Assembly: GCA_938004375.1 (NCBI GenBank)
Contig: CALKWH010000459.1
Location: 1 to 13,449, forward strand
Direction: 5' to 3'
DNA length: 13,449 nt
Source: an uncultured Pseudomonadota bacterium
GTDB taxonomy: Bacteria; Myxococcota_A; Polyangia; HGW-17
Shown: in pieces, positions 5,556 to 12,519 of the stretch
Layout of the letters: each line of letters begins with the position of its first letter
How positions within the stretch are numbered: position 1 is the first letter of the stretch
Made by a program: the position numbers and the translations under genes
The notes under the pieces: model-generated
Database searches by the model: none
Told to the model about the DNA's origin: nothing
The model's input: the letters and a program-made list of their open reading frames with translations, nothing else

Positions 5556-7820
5556 TCAAGGCATCCGAACGGGGACGGGCGCTGCGGCCGTCGCGGCGGT
5601 GGTGGAGCCGTCGCCGAGCTGGCCCTGATCGTTGTTCCCCCAGCACCACAACGAGCCGTCGACGCGGACGGCGCAGACGTGGGAGGCTCCTGGCGCAAAA
5701 TAAATATAATCGATAAATTCGGTCCATATCTGGGGCGAATCATAATAGGTCGTGCCGGTGGAGTCGATCTGCTGCGATTGGTTGTCTCCCCAGACAAACA
5801 TGGCGAGGTTGTCGGTCAATACTGGGTTTTTTCTACGGACCATCGTGAGGCCGGCCATGGAACCCGTGTGGGGGATAAAAAAGTCAACGGTCATTTCCGC
5901 AAAAATCTGAACTGCACTCATGGCATCGACGGTGCTGCCATTGCCGACCTGACCGAGACCGTTGGCGCCCCAACACACCAAGTAATTGGACAATGCCTCT
6001 GAGAAGGCCGCGCAGGCGTGGGACGCGCCGAGGGCGAACCGGCTCACGGGAGGGGTCAGCCCCACGACCGCCTGGGGGCTGGTGACGGCCGAGATACCCG
6101 AACCGTCTCCCACCTGCCCGTGGGAATTGTTCCCCCAGCACTTGACCGACAGGGTGCTGTTCTCCAGGGCGCACGAGAACTCGGAGCCCACCGCCAGATC
6201 GGCGACGCCGGAGAGTCCGGTGACCACGCCGGGCGAAGCGGTGGGGTGCGTGGTGCCGTTGCCCACCTGCCCGAAGGAATTCCCTCCCCAGCAATACGCC
6301 GTGGAGTTCTTGATGGCGCAGGTATGGTACGTCCCGGCGGAGACCGTCTGGACATCGCCCGACTGCATCAGCGATACCGCCACGGGTGTCGGGGAATCGG
6401 CCCATCCGCCGTTGCCCAGTTGACCGATGACGTTGCGCCCCCAACAGCGGAGGTTGCCGTTCTGAACCGCGCAGGTGTGGTGGGCTCCCGCCGAGAGGAC
6501 GGTGACCCCCGAGTCCAGCCCGGTCACCGCCACGGGCCGGGTGCGATCCGTCGTGGTGCCGTCCCCCAGCTGGCCGAACTCGTTGTCCCCCCAGCAATAC
6601 ACGGCGCCGGCGGTGGAGAGCCCACAGGAGTGGCCCACTCCGGCGGTCACCGAGCTCCAAGTTGTGCATTCCGAGGTAACGAGGCCGCAGGATGTGTCGC
6701 AGGAGAGGGACCCCCCGGAGAAGCCGAGCTGGCCGCACGTGACCCCGCCGAGATCCGCGCCGTCGCAGGACTCGCCGTGGGCGTCCTGACGGATCCCGTC
6801 ACCGCAGTACTGGGAACAGCCGGAGAGGACCGGCGTCAGGCAGTCGGTGTCACAAGCCGGGACTCCTTCATAAAAGCCGAAGTCCTCGCACGAGTCTTCA
6901 TAAGCCCCGTCACCGTTCTGATCGAACCTGAGGTCGTCGCCGTCGCACTGCTCGCCGAAAGCCACCTGGGCCATGCCGTCGCCGCACCGACCGCCACAAC
7001 TCAACAGGGAAAACGCCTGGCAATCATCCGCGCACTTCAGGGCGCCCGGATAGCTCCCCTGGGTCTCGCAGGTCTCGCCGCCGAGCGCCGAGCGGTCGCA
7101 GACCTCGCCGGACGCGGCCTGGATCACACTGTCGCCGCAGTAGCCGGCCGCCTGGCAGGAGCTCATGTCGAAGGTGCAGTCGGGAAGGCACGCAAGCGTC
7201 CCACCATGATAGGGATGGCCGTCGACCTCCCCACATTGCTCGAGACCGCGCAGATCGTCGCCGTCGCACTGCTCTTCCCCGGCAGCGAGGCCATCGCCGC
7301 ACGTGGTCACGCACGTCGACGGGACCGACTCGTCGCAGGTCCAGCCCGGCTCCACCTGACACTCCGAGGAGCAGCCGTCGCCATCCACTCGCGCCCCGTC
7401 CTCGCACGCCTCTCCGGGCTCCAGATGACCGTTGCCGCAGGCGCTCTCGCAGGCGGAGATGTCGAAACGGCAACCTTCGGTGCAGGAGACGATGCCGCCG
7501 GTGTATCCCAGGTTCTGGCAGGTCTGCCCGTTGAGGTTGTCGCCGTCGCATTGCTCGTCGTCGGCGGCGTCCACGGTGTTGTCCCCGCAACGACCGCCAC
7601 AGTCGGTGAGGTCGTACAGACACGTCGGCAGGCAGCGAAGGGTCCCCACCACCCGGTAGTGGCCCAGGCTGGCGCAGGTCTGCCCCGCAAGCTCCGTACC
7701 ATCACAATCCTCTCCCGGGTCCACGAAACCGTCGCCGCAGGACTCGGAGACCTTCACCCCATCGTCACAGGCCGCCAGGACCCACGGCAGGATTATTGCA
7801 ATCATCATCCAAGTCTTCAT
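5556..7820 (-). CDS. Lipoprotein with Cys-rich CGDG modules and RCC1-type repeats
   Basis: A 754-residue predicted surface or periplasmic lipoprotein. Residues 1-18 form a signal peptide ending in the lipobox LAAC (Cys18). Seven modules of the CGDG...GE.CDG type (Myxococcus cysteine-rich repeat/DUF4215-like) start near residues 28, 78, 128, 174, 228, 279 and 339. Seven RCC1/ALC-like repeats follow from 396 at about 51-residue spacing. Most show HxC...CWG.N..GQ.G.G and together could close a seven-bladed propeller. Repeat six (about 650-710) has lost both cysteines. No catalytic residues are apparent; RCC1 propellers usually bind partners, so a binding or structural role is inferred. ATG at 7820 is supported by AAGG six bases upstream and by the signal peptide. 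It is convergent with mraY (20-base gap, no convincing terminator) and divergent from the gene at 8051. Confidence 0.93.
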   Translation of the reverse strand: MKTWMMIAIILPWVLAACDDGVKVSESCGDGFVDPGEDCDGTELAGQTCASLGHYRVVGTLRCLPTCLYDLTDCGGRCGDNTVDAADDEQCDGDNLNGQTCQNLGYTGGIVSCTEGCRFDISACESACGNGHLEPGEACEDGARVDGDGCSSECQVEPGWTCDESVPSTCVTTCGDGLAAGEEQCDGDDLRGLEQCGEVDGHPYHGGTLACLPDCTFDMSSCQAAGYCGDSVIQAASGEVCDRSALGGETCETQGSYPGALKCADDCQAFSLLSCGGRCGDGMAQVAFGEQCDGDDLRFDQNGDGAYEDSCEDFGFYEGVPACDTDCLTPVLSGCSQYCGDGIRQDAHGESCDGADLGGVTCGQLGFSGGSLSCDTSCGLVTSECTTWSSVTAGVGHSCGLSTAGAVYCWGDNEFGQLGDGTTTDRTRPVAVTGLDSGVTVLSAGAHHTCAVQNGNLRCWGRNVIGQLGNGGWADSPTPVAVSLMQSGDVQTVSAGTYHTCAIKNSTAYCWGGNSFGQVGNGTTHPTASPGVVTGLSGVADLAVGSEFSCALENSTLSVKCWGNNSHGQVGDGSGISAVTSPQAVVGLTPPVSRFALGASHACAAFSEALSNYLVCWGANGLGQVGNGSTVDAMSAVQIFAEMTVDFFIPHTGSMAGLTMVRRKNPVLTDNLAMFVWGDNQSQQIDSTGTTYYDSPQIWTEFIDYIYFAPGASHVCAVRVDGSLWCWGNNDQGQLGDGSTTAATAAAPVPVRMP
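5559..6650 (-). repeat. Seven RCC1-type repeats
   Basis: Protein-level tandem repeat in the C-terminal half of the lipoprotein, at residues about 391-754 with a period of about 51. Blades 1-5 and 7 carry a C...CWG cysteine pair. Blade 6 keeps only WGDN. The copies are diverged at the DNA level. Confidence 0.88.
6669..7739 (-). repeat. Seven cysteine-rich CGDG modules
   Basis: Tandem protein modules (residues about 28-384) opening with CGDG, CGDN, CGNG or CGDS, and mostly containing GE.CDG and a later C...C pair. The third copy has the variant CEDGARVDGDGC with SSEC. The high even spacing of cysteines suggests disulfide-stabilised units outside the cytoplasm. Confidence 0.85.
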
Positions 7821-7856
7821 GAATCACCTTCACCTCAAAGGGTTTTGAACGTGAAA

Positions 7857-7885
7857 ACTCTACCCGGGAAGTGACGGGGAGGCAA
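7857..7885 (-). promoter_or_regulatory. Candidate promoter of the RCC1-type lipoprotein gene
   Basis: Reading leftward: TTGCCT (7880-7885), a 17-base spacer and TAGAGT (7857-7862), about 37 bases before the ATG at 7820. The placement leaves room for the AAGG ribosome site. Confidence 0.45.
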
Positions 7886-7904
7886 CGAATTATTTTTATG
7901 AAAT

Positions 7905-7918
7905 CGGGTCGCGACCCG
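7905..7918. repeat. 14-base perfect palindrome in the divergent intergenic region
   Basis: CGGGTCGCGACCCG is a perfect dyad located 20 bases upstream of the proposed -35 of the RCC1-type gene and about 60 bases upstream of the TATAAT serving the divergent gene. It could be a shared operator. It has no T-run on either side, so a terminator is unlikely. Confidence 0.4.
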
Positions 7919-7957
7919 TTCGTACCCCGACACTCCGAGGTATCCACCACATGACCG

Positions 7958-7986
7958 ATGGTTTTTCAAGGCCGCAGCGGTATAAT
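7958..7986 (+). promoter_or_regulatory. Candidate promoter of the surface-protein operon
   Basis: A perfect TATAAT (7981-7986) stands in a GC-rich background, with the weak -35 candidate ATGGTT 17 bases upstream (7958-7963). The leader to the ATG at 8051 would be about 58 bases. It is the only perfect -10 hexamer I noticed in a non-coding stretch of the window. Confidence 0.45.
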
Positions 7987-8050
7987 GCAGCGTCATGATT
8001 TTTATTTTCCGACACACTCTCCGATGTCGAAATATTTTATGGAGCATGCC

Positions 8051-8956
8051 ATGATCCGGTCGACCCTCCCCGTGCTCTGGTTCCTCGCCCTCGCCGGCAC
8101 CGCCGCCTGCGGGAGCCCCGATGACGCCCGACTCACCGACGATTCGCACACCTGGTTCCTGGCCGACGAGGCGGCCGGCTGGGAGTTGCTCGAGCTCGAG
8201 GCGGGGAGCGGATGGCGGGTGATGGGCCTGCCGCTGCCGGCGCCCGAACGGACCACGGTGCGCGCCCTGTATCACACCCTCATCTACGACGGGGAAGGAC
8301 CCGGGCGGCCCCTCCCGGTGGCAGGGCCCGTCCAGGACGTCCGTCTCTTCGCCGGGGACCGCGCCCTGGCCGCCGTCCTCGACGCCGACGGCAAGTTGTG
8401 GCTCTGGGACCTGCGCTCGGGGGCCGTCTCGACGCTGGCCGAGGAGGTTTTCCCCGGCTTTTCGTTCTCCCCCGACGGCCGGCGCCTGGCCTACTCGGCC
8501 GGTCAGATCCCTGAGATGGACCTGTATGTCGTCTCCGTCGACACCCGCGAAATCACGCGCCTGACCCATGAGGATGGCCCCGTGGTCGGCCCCGCCTTCT
8601 CCCCCGACGGGACCGAGGTGGCGTTCGTCAGTTCCGTGGGCGGCTACGCCTCCATCGCGGCGGTAAGCGTCACGGGTGGGACCATCCGCCGGCTGACCAA
8701 CCGCGACCTGCCCGTGGACGGCGCCCCCGTGCACTCCTCCCGGCTGGCGCCCTTCCCCGAGAGCCGGCGGCCGATGCTGTGGACGCCTGACGGCCTGTTC
8801 TTCGAGCACGCCCGAGGCGTGGTCCAACTGTCCGAGACCGGGAGCGTCGTCGCACGCTGGCCCGGCGCGCGGTTCCCCGTGAGCGCCCGGGGACGGGTCC
8901 TGCACCTGACAGAAGGCCGCCTGGCGCCCCTGACGCAAACGGAGGTGGCGCGATGA
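8051..8956 (+). CDS. TolB/PD40-type beta-propeller lipoprotein
   Basis: A 301-residue predicted lipoprotein. The first 20 residues form a hydrophobic signal ending LAGTAAC, a serviceable though non-consensus lipobox (Thr at -3), with Cys20 the likely lipidation site. Two clear PD40/WD40-like motifs are visible, FSFSPDGRRLAYSA (137-150) and PAFSPDGTEVAFVS (181-194), with weaker blades such as VLDADGKLWLWDL (109-121). The fold is therefore a TolB-like beta propeller, usually a protein-interaction scaffold. ATG at 8051 is chosen because GGAG lies 6 bases upstream and a signal peptide follows at once; an in-frame upstream ATG at 7958 would bury it under 31 unlikely residues. Its stop overlaps the next start as ATGA, so it is translationally coupled to the M23 peptidase. 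No Tol/Pal genes are nearby, so it should not be named TolB. Confidence 0.85.
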   Translation: MIRSTLPVLWFLALAGTAACGSPDDARLTDDSHTWFLADEAAGWELLELEAGSGWRVMGLPLPAPERTTVRALYHTLIYDGEGPGRPLPVAGPVQDVRLFAGDRALAAVLDADGKLWLWDLRSGAVSTLAEEVFPGFSFSPDGRRLAYSAGQIPEMDLYVVSVDTREITRLTHEDGPVVGPAFSPDGTEVAFVSSVGGYASIAAVSVTGGTIRRLTNRDLPVDGAPVHSSRLAPFPESRRPMLWTPDGLFFEHARGVVQLSETGSVVARWPGARFPVSARGRVLHLTEGRLAPLTQTEVAR

Positions 8957-10491
8957 GACGGCTCACCCTCCTCTTCGTTTTGGCGCTGGCCATGGCACCC
9001 TCGGCCCACGGCGCCCGCCTGCGCCGCCCGTTCTCCCAGTCGATCGGCGTGAACTACGGCTTCGATCACAACGGCAGCGCCTCGGGCTGCGTGGACTACG
9101 GCTGCGGCGGCGTGTGCTACAACACGCACACAGGCACGGACTTCCCCCTGCCCCTGGGCACCGCCGTGCTGGCCTCCGCGGCCGGCCGCGTCACCGCGAC
9201 CTACAACGGGTGCGCCAACTACGGCTCCTACGGGAACACCTGCGGCGGCTCCTGCGGCAACTACGTCCGGGTCGACCACCTCGACGGCACCGTCTCGCTA
9301 TTCTGCCACATGCAACTGGACTCCATCGTCGTGAGCGTCAACCAGAACGTCTCCTGCGGGCAGTACCTGGGCAACTCCGCGAGCTCGGGCAGCTCCACCG
9401 GCCCGCACCTGCACCTGGGCTTCCGCGTGAACGGCACCAGCATCGACCCGTTCGCGGGCTCCTGCTCCCAGTCCACGAGCTGGTGGGTGAGCCAGGGCTC
9501 CTACCCGCGCCCGATCCCGTCCACCGAGTGCGAGACCTCCTGCGAGTGCAACCCGGGGCAGGTCGAGACCCAGGGCTGCGGCAACTGCGGCTCCCGCTCC
9601 CGCACCTGCGGCAGCAACTGCTACTGGGGCGGCTGGAGCGGCTGCGGCGGCGAGGGGCCGTGCGCCCCCGGCCAGACCCAGAGCCAGGGCTGCTGCGACT
9701 GCGGCACCCAGTCCCGCACGTGCTCGGGCTCCTGCCAGTGGCAGGACTGGAGCGGTTGCCAGGGCCCCGATCCGGACGGCGGGCAGACGGTCTGCGACAC
9801 CGGCGAGCCCGGCCCCTGCGCCGAGGGTCGGCGGCGCTGCCGTGACGGCTGCCTCTCCTGCGTCCGGGTGTATGAACCCCGGCCCGAGCGCTGCGACCTG
9901 ATCGACGACGACTGCACGGGGGTGGCCGACGACGGCTATCCTCAGGAAATGGGTGATCCCCCGCCGCCGTTCTCCGCGCGCCTGATCGACACCGGCCTCC
10001 CCCAGGCCGCCGACGCCGGCGAGGTCTTCGCCGGCTGGGCCGCCTTCGAGAACACCGGCACCCGGACCTGGACCGCCGGCAGCCTGTGGCTGGAGATCCC
10101 GTCGGACCACCTCGCGGGTTCGATCGACTGGATCGACGACTCCTGGCACGCCTTCAACGTACCCGCCCTGCTCCTCGAGGACGTGCCCCCCGGTGGCCGC
10201 GGGCTGTTCGAGTTCCGGTTCCGCGCGCCCGAGGACCCCGTCGAGCCCCTGGACACCCGCCTCCAGCTGGTCTCGGACGAGGTCGGCTGGCTCCGGTGCC
10301 CCTCCCCCCACGTGGACTTCACCGTGCGCCTCCTGCCGGGGCACCAAACCGCCCCCGAGGGCCCCACGACGACCGCCGCCGAGGACGGCTGCTCGTGCCG
10401 CGCCGGCGGGAGCGGACGGGGGCCTTCGTCCTGGCTGCCCGCGCTCCTCGTGGCCATCGGCCTCGCCGCCAGGCGCCGCCGCAGGTCCTGA
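8953..10491 (+). CDS. Secreted M23 metallopeptidase with TSP1-like repeats, Ig-like domain and MYXO-CTERM-like tail
   Basis: A 512-residue exported, probably surface-anchored protein. A signal peptide (1-20, ending SAHGA) leads into an M23/LytM domain (about 30-170) with zinc and catalytic residues in order: HTGTD (His59, Asp63), FCHM (His119) and GPHLHLGF (His152, His154). This family cleaves peptide bridges of peptidoglycan or glycine-rich peptides. The domain carries many extra cysteines. Next come two TSP1-like copies (198-234, 237-270), a MopE-like motif CDLIDDDCTGVADDG (314-328), an Ig-like domain resembling the NBR1 type (about 340-460, with NTGTRTW), and a tail of CSC motif, hydrophobic helix and arginines, typical of MYXO-CTERM. 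The family tail is known to direct surface anchoring after cleavage. GGAGG lies 7 bases before the ATG, which overlaps the preceding stop. The enzyme role is well supported; its target wall (own or foreign) is unknown. Confidence 0.92.
   Translation: MRRLTLLFVLALAMAPSAHGARLRRPFSQSIGVNYGFDHNGSASGCVDYGCGGVCYNTHTGTDFPLPLGTAVLASAAGRVTATYNGCANYGSYGNTCGGSCGNYVRVDHLDGTVSLFCHMQLDSIVVSVNQNVSCGQYLGNSASSGSSTGPHLHLGFRVNGTSIDPFAGSCSQSTSWWVSQGSYPRPIPSTECETSCECNPGQVETQGCGNCGSRSRTCGSNCYWGGWSGCGGEGPCAPGQTQSQGCCDCGTQSRTCSGSCQWQDWSGCQGPDPDGGQTVCDTGEPGPCAEGRRRCRDGCLSCVRVYEPRPERCDLIDDDCTGVADDGYPQEMGDPPPPFSARLIDTGLPQAADAGEVFAGWAAFENTGTRTWTAGSLWLEIPSDHLAGSIDWIDDSWHAFNVPALLLEDVPPGGRGLFEFRFRAPEDPVEPLDTRLQLVSDEVGWLRCPSPHVDFTVRLLPGHQTAPEGPTTTAAEDGCSCRAGGSGRGPSSWLPALLVAIGLAARRRRRS
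9544..9762 (+). repeat. Two TSP1-like cysteine-rich repeats
   Basis: Two tandem protein copies of about 35 residues (9544-9654 and 9661-9762). Each follows the pattern C.PGQ...QGC..CG..SRTC...C.W..WSGC. The motif is common in secreted proteins of this bacterial group and suggests disulfide-linked, extracellular structure. Confidence 0.75.
9970..10332 (+). other. NBR1-type Ig-like domain (within the M23 protein)
   Basis: Residues about 340-460 contain the pattern VFAGWAAFENTGTRTW, close to the tryptophan and NTGxxxW signature of the Ig-like domain first described in NBR1. It is probably a beta sandwich placing the enzyme away from the surface. The assignment is from motif memory only. Confidence 0.55.
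10387..10488 (+). other. MYXO-CTERM-like sorting signal (within the M23 protein)
   Basis: Residues 479-512 hold GCSC, a glycine-rich linker, a hydrophobic helix (about 493-505) and RRRRR before the stop. This three-part architecture is the hallmark of MYXO-CTERM tails, processed by myxosortase-type proteases. No such protease is encoded in the window. Confidence 0.8.
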
Positions 10492-10505
10492 GTTCATCCC
10501 AAGAC

Positions 10506-10519
10506 GGTTCTCGAGAACC
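10506..10519. repeat. 14-base perfect palindrome before the lectin-lipoprotein gene
   Basis: GGTTCTCGAGAACC is a perfect dyad in the 39-base gap between the M23 gene and the next gene, ending directly before the GGAG ribosome site (10521-10524). It could be a protein-binding site or an RNA hairpin tuning translation or transcript stability. It has no T-run, so it is not a standard terminator. Confidence 0.4.
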
Positions 10520-10530
10520 CGGAGATTTCC

Positions 10531-12519
10531 ATGAAGCACCCCGTCTCCCTTCTTTCGTCCCTCCTCGTCCTCTGGCTCGCGACCTCTGCCTGCGATTCCG
10601 ATGACGGCAAGACCTTCGAGGTCACCGGCTGGCACCCCAACTGGTCCACCATCGACGGCGGCCAGGTCGTGGTCATCGAGGGCAGCGGCCTCGACGCCGT
10701 CTCCTCGGTGCGCTTCGGCGGCCGCGCCGGCACCATCACCGGGAAGACCCCCGGGCGCCTCACGGTCACCACCCCCGCGGCCCCCGCCGGCGCTCTGGCC
10801 GACCTGGTCCTCACCTCGTCGGGGCACACCTTCACCGCCCCGGACGCCTGGCGCTTCCTGGGCCGTCAACTCGACTACCAGGTGGCCACCGAGGCCACTC
10901 TGGCCGACCCGTGGCCGCTGACCGTCCGGCGCAGTTATCTGGACTCGTTCGGCGACGCCACCTATTTGCGCGTCGCGACCGCATACAGCCAACATCATTT
11001 CTGGATGGACGCCGATGGCCGGGCGGTGATGAAGCCGGGCGCTCCGGGGGATTTCCAGGAGCTCGTGCCCGGTGACTTCGACGGGGACGGCCATGCGGAT
11101 CGCCTCGAGATCGTGACCACGGGCGACGCCACGGCGCTTTGGACCGCCTTTGAAAATGACGCGATGGACACCACCCCGGCCGAGGCGCTCTTCGGGCTGT
11201 GGCGGGGCACGGCCTTCGACTGCGACGGCGACGGGGCCGACGACGTGCTCGCCGCCATGACCGACCCATCCGCGGCCAAGCCACTCAGGATCTTCTCAGC
11301 CGGCCCGGAGCGGGTCTTCTCCGACCGCACCACCGGGGCTTTCGCCGGAGAGGCCCTCGTCCACCACGGCGCCGCCGTCGCCGACCTGGACGGCGACCTG
11401 GACGCGGACCTGTTCCTGACCACCCCCCAGGGGCCGCGACTGTTCCTCAACGACGGCAACTGCGTCTTCGTCGAGGCCCCCGTGGCGGCCCTGCCCCGGG
11501 AGTCCGCCGTGTACGCCACGGTGCCCGTCGCCGTGGACGTGGACGGGGACACGCGGCCCGATCTCGTGATCCCCGACGCCACCCGCACCCGCCTGTGGCT
11601 CCAGCGCGCCGACGGCGCCTTCGAGGACCAGACGCTGGTCACCCTGGGGAACGTCCCCTCGATCACGGTCCAGGTCGCCGATCCCGACGGCGACGCGCGC
11701 CCCGATCTCTTCCTCACGGCCCCGGACGGCCGGCTGGTCTACCTGCGCAACGACCCCGACGGCCGCTTCTACGACTACACGGCCGCGGCCTTCCATCCCG
11801 TACCCATGGCCTCAGGGGGTTTCGCCCTCCAGCCCTTCGACGAGGGCCCGCCGGCGTTCTGGTTCTTCACGCCCGCCGGGTACCCCAAACTGTACCTGCA
11901 CCTGGCCCGGACCGAGGACTTCGACGGCGACGGCATCGACGACACCCTCGACAACTGCCCGGAGCACCACAACCCGGACCAGCGCAACCGCGACCGGTTC
12001 GCCTTCGGCTGCGACGGCGCCGCGGACTGCGCCGCACGCACCGGCTGCACCCTGCACCTGGCGGGTCCTTACCTCTACTGCGCGACCCCGCGCACCTTCG
12101 CCGAGGCCCGGGCCTTCTGCGAGAGCCGTGGCGCCGCGCTCGCCCAGATCCTCGGAGAGCGGGACAACGCTTACATCGCCTCCCACACCGAGGGTTCGGC
12201 CTTTTTTGGCCTGAGCGATCTCGAGACCGAGGGCACCTTCCTCTGGACCGACGGACAGGTCCCGTCCTGGTGGAACTGGGCCGAGGGGGAGCCCAACGAC
12301 AGCGGCGGCGTGGAGGACTGCGGCGGGCTGTACGCCGACACCGGCCTGTGGAACGACTTCAACTGCGACACGCCGCGGGGTTTCTGGTGCATGAGCCGCC
12401 TGAACTTCGCTCTCGACCGCGGCGACGCCTGCGACAACTGCCCGGACCTCGCCAACCCCGATCAGGCCGACTCCGACGGCGATGGCATCGGCGACGCCTG
12501 CGACCCGGAGGGGAAGTGA
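10531..12519 (+). CDS. Lipoprotein with IPT, FG-GAP, TSP3 and C-type lectin domains
   Basis: A 662-residue predicted surface lipoprotein. The signal peptide ends ATSAC (Cys21 likely lipidated), followed by an acidic CDSDDG. Domains in order: an IPT/TIG-like sandwich (about 29-110, with DGGQVVVIEGSGL and VRFGG); FG-GAP/VCBS calcium-type repeats with DFDGDGHAD (182-190), DCDGDGADD (230-238), DLDGDLDAD (285-293), DVDGDTRPD (336-344) and DPDGDARPD (384-392); a thrombospondin type-3 segment (463-483); a C-type-lectin domain (506-620); then a second TSP3 segment (629-660). The lectin has EPN (587-589) and WND (607-609), the usual calcium and sugar ligands, plus six cysteines in the long-form pattern. 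Calcium-dependent carbohydrate binding is therefore plausible. GGAG lies 6 bases before the ATG. The stop overlaps the next start by one base, so it is coupled to the following paralogue-like gene. Confidence 0.9.
   Translation: MKHPVSLLSSLLVLWLATSACDSDDGKTFEVTGWHPNWSTIDGGQVVVIEGSGLDAVSSVRFGGRAGTITGKTPGRLTVTTPAAPAGALADLVLTSSGHTFTAPDAWRFLGRQLDYQVATEATLADPWPLTVRRSYLDSFGDATYLRVATAYSQHHFWMDADGRAVMKPGAPGDFQELVPGDFDGDGHADRLEIVTTGDATALWTAFENDAMDTTPAEALFGLWRGTAFDCDGDGADDVLAAMTDPSAAKPLRIFSAGPERVFSDRTTGAFAGEALVHHGAAVADLDGDLDADLFLTTPQGPRLFLNDGNCVFVEAPVAALPRESAVYATVPVAVDVDGDTRPDLVIPDATRTRLWLQRADGAFEDQTLVTLGNVPSITVQVADPDGDARPDLFLTAPDGRLVYLRNDPDGRFYDYTAAAFHPVPMASGGFALQPFDEGPPAFWFFTPAGYPKLYLHLARTEDFDGDGIDDTLDNCPEHHNPDQRNRDRFAFGCDGAADCAARTGCTLHLAGPYLYCATPRTFAEARAFCESRGAALAQILGERDNAYIASHTEGSAFFGLSDLETEGTFLWTDGQVPSWWNWAEGEPNDSGGVEDCGGLYADTGLWNDFNCDTPRGFWCMSRLNFALDRGDACDNCPDLANPDQADSDGDGIGDACDPEGK
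11917..11979 (+). repeat. Thrombospondin type-3 segment, first copy
   Basis: Residues 463-483 of the lectin lipoprotein contain DFDGDGIDD followed by DNCPEHHNPDQ, the calcium-binding TSP3 pattern. It directly precedes the C-type-lectin domain. Confidence 0.75.
12046..12390 (+). other. C-type lectin-like domain (within the lectin lipoprotein)
   Basis: Residues 506-620. The pattern is C506...C517 (long-form N-terminal pair), C530, FFGLSD (558-563, standing for WIGL), EPN (587-589), C597, WND (607-609), C612 and C620. EPN is the variant associated with mannose-type sugars in characterised animal lectins. Binding by this protein is inferred. Confidence 0.8.
12415..12510 (+). repeat. Thrombospondin type-3 segment, second copy
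   Basis: Residues 629-660 contain RGDACDNCPDLANPDQ and DSDGDGIGDACD, a clear TSP3 unit after the lectin domain and at the protein's C-terminus. Confidence 0.75.

Noticed and set aside
5700..5712. TATAAT-like sequence in an AT-rich stretch near 5705
   Set aside because: It lies inside the coding region of RCC1 repeat six, and no plausible gene starts downstream of it.
6018..7874. Long rightward open frame opposite the RCC1-type lipoprotein
   Set aside because: The leftward frame has a signal peptide, ordered cysteine modules and RCC1 repeats. The rightward frame has no recognisable domain and is a by-product of high GC.
8051..8956. Naming the PD40 protein TolB
   Set aside because: It has a lipoprotein signal, lacks an evident TolB N-terminal domain and has no Tol/Pal neighbours. 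Only the repeat type is shared.
9298..11094. Long leftward open frame across the M23 gene and the next gene
   Set aside because: It spans two well-supported genes on the other strand and has repetitive composition without domains.
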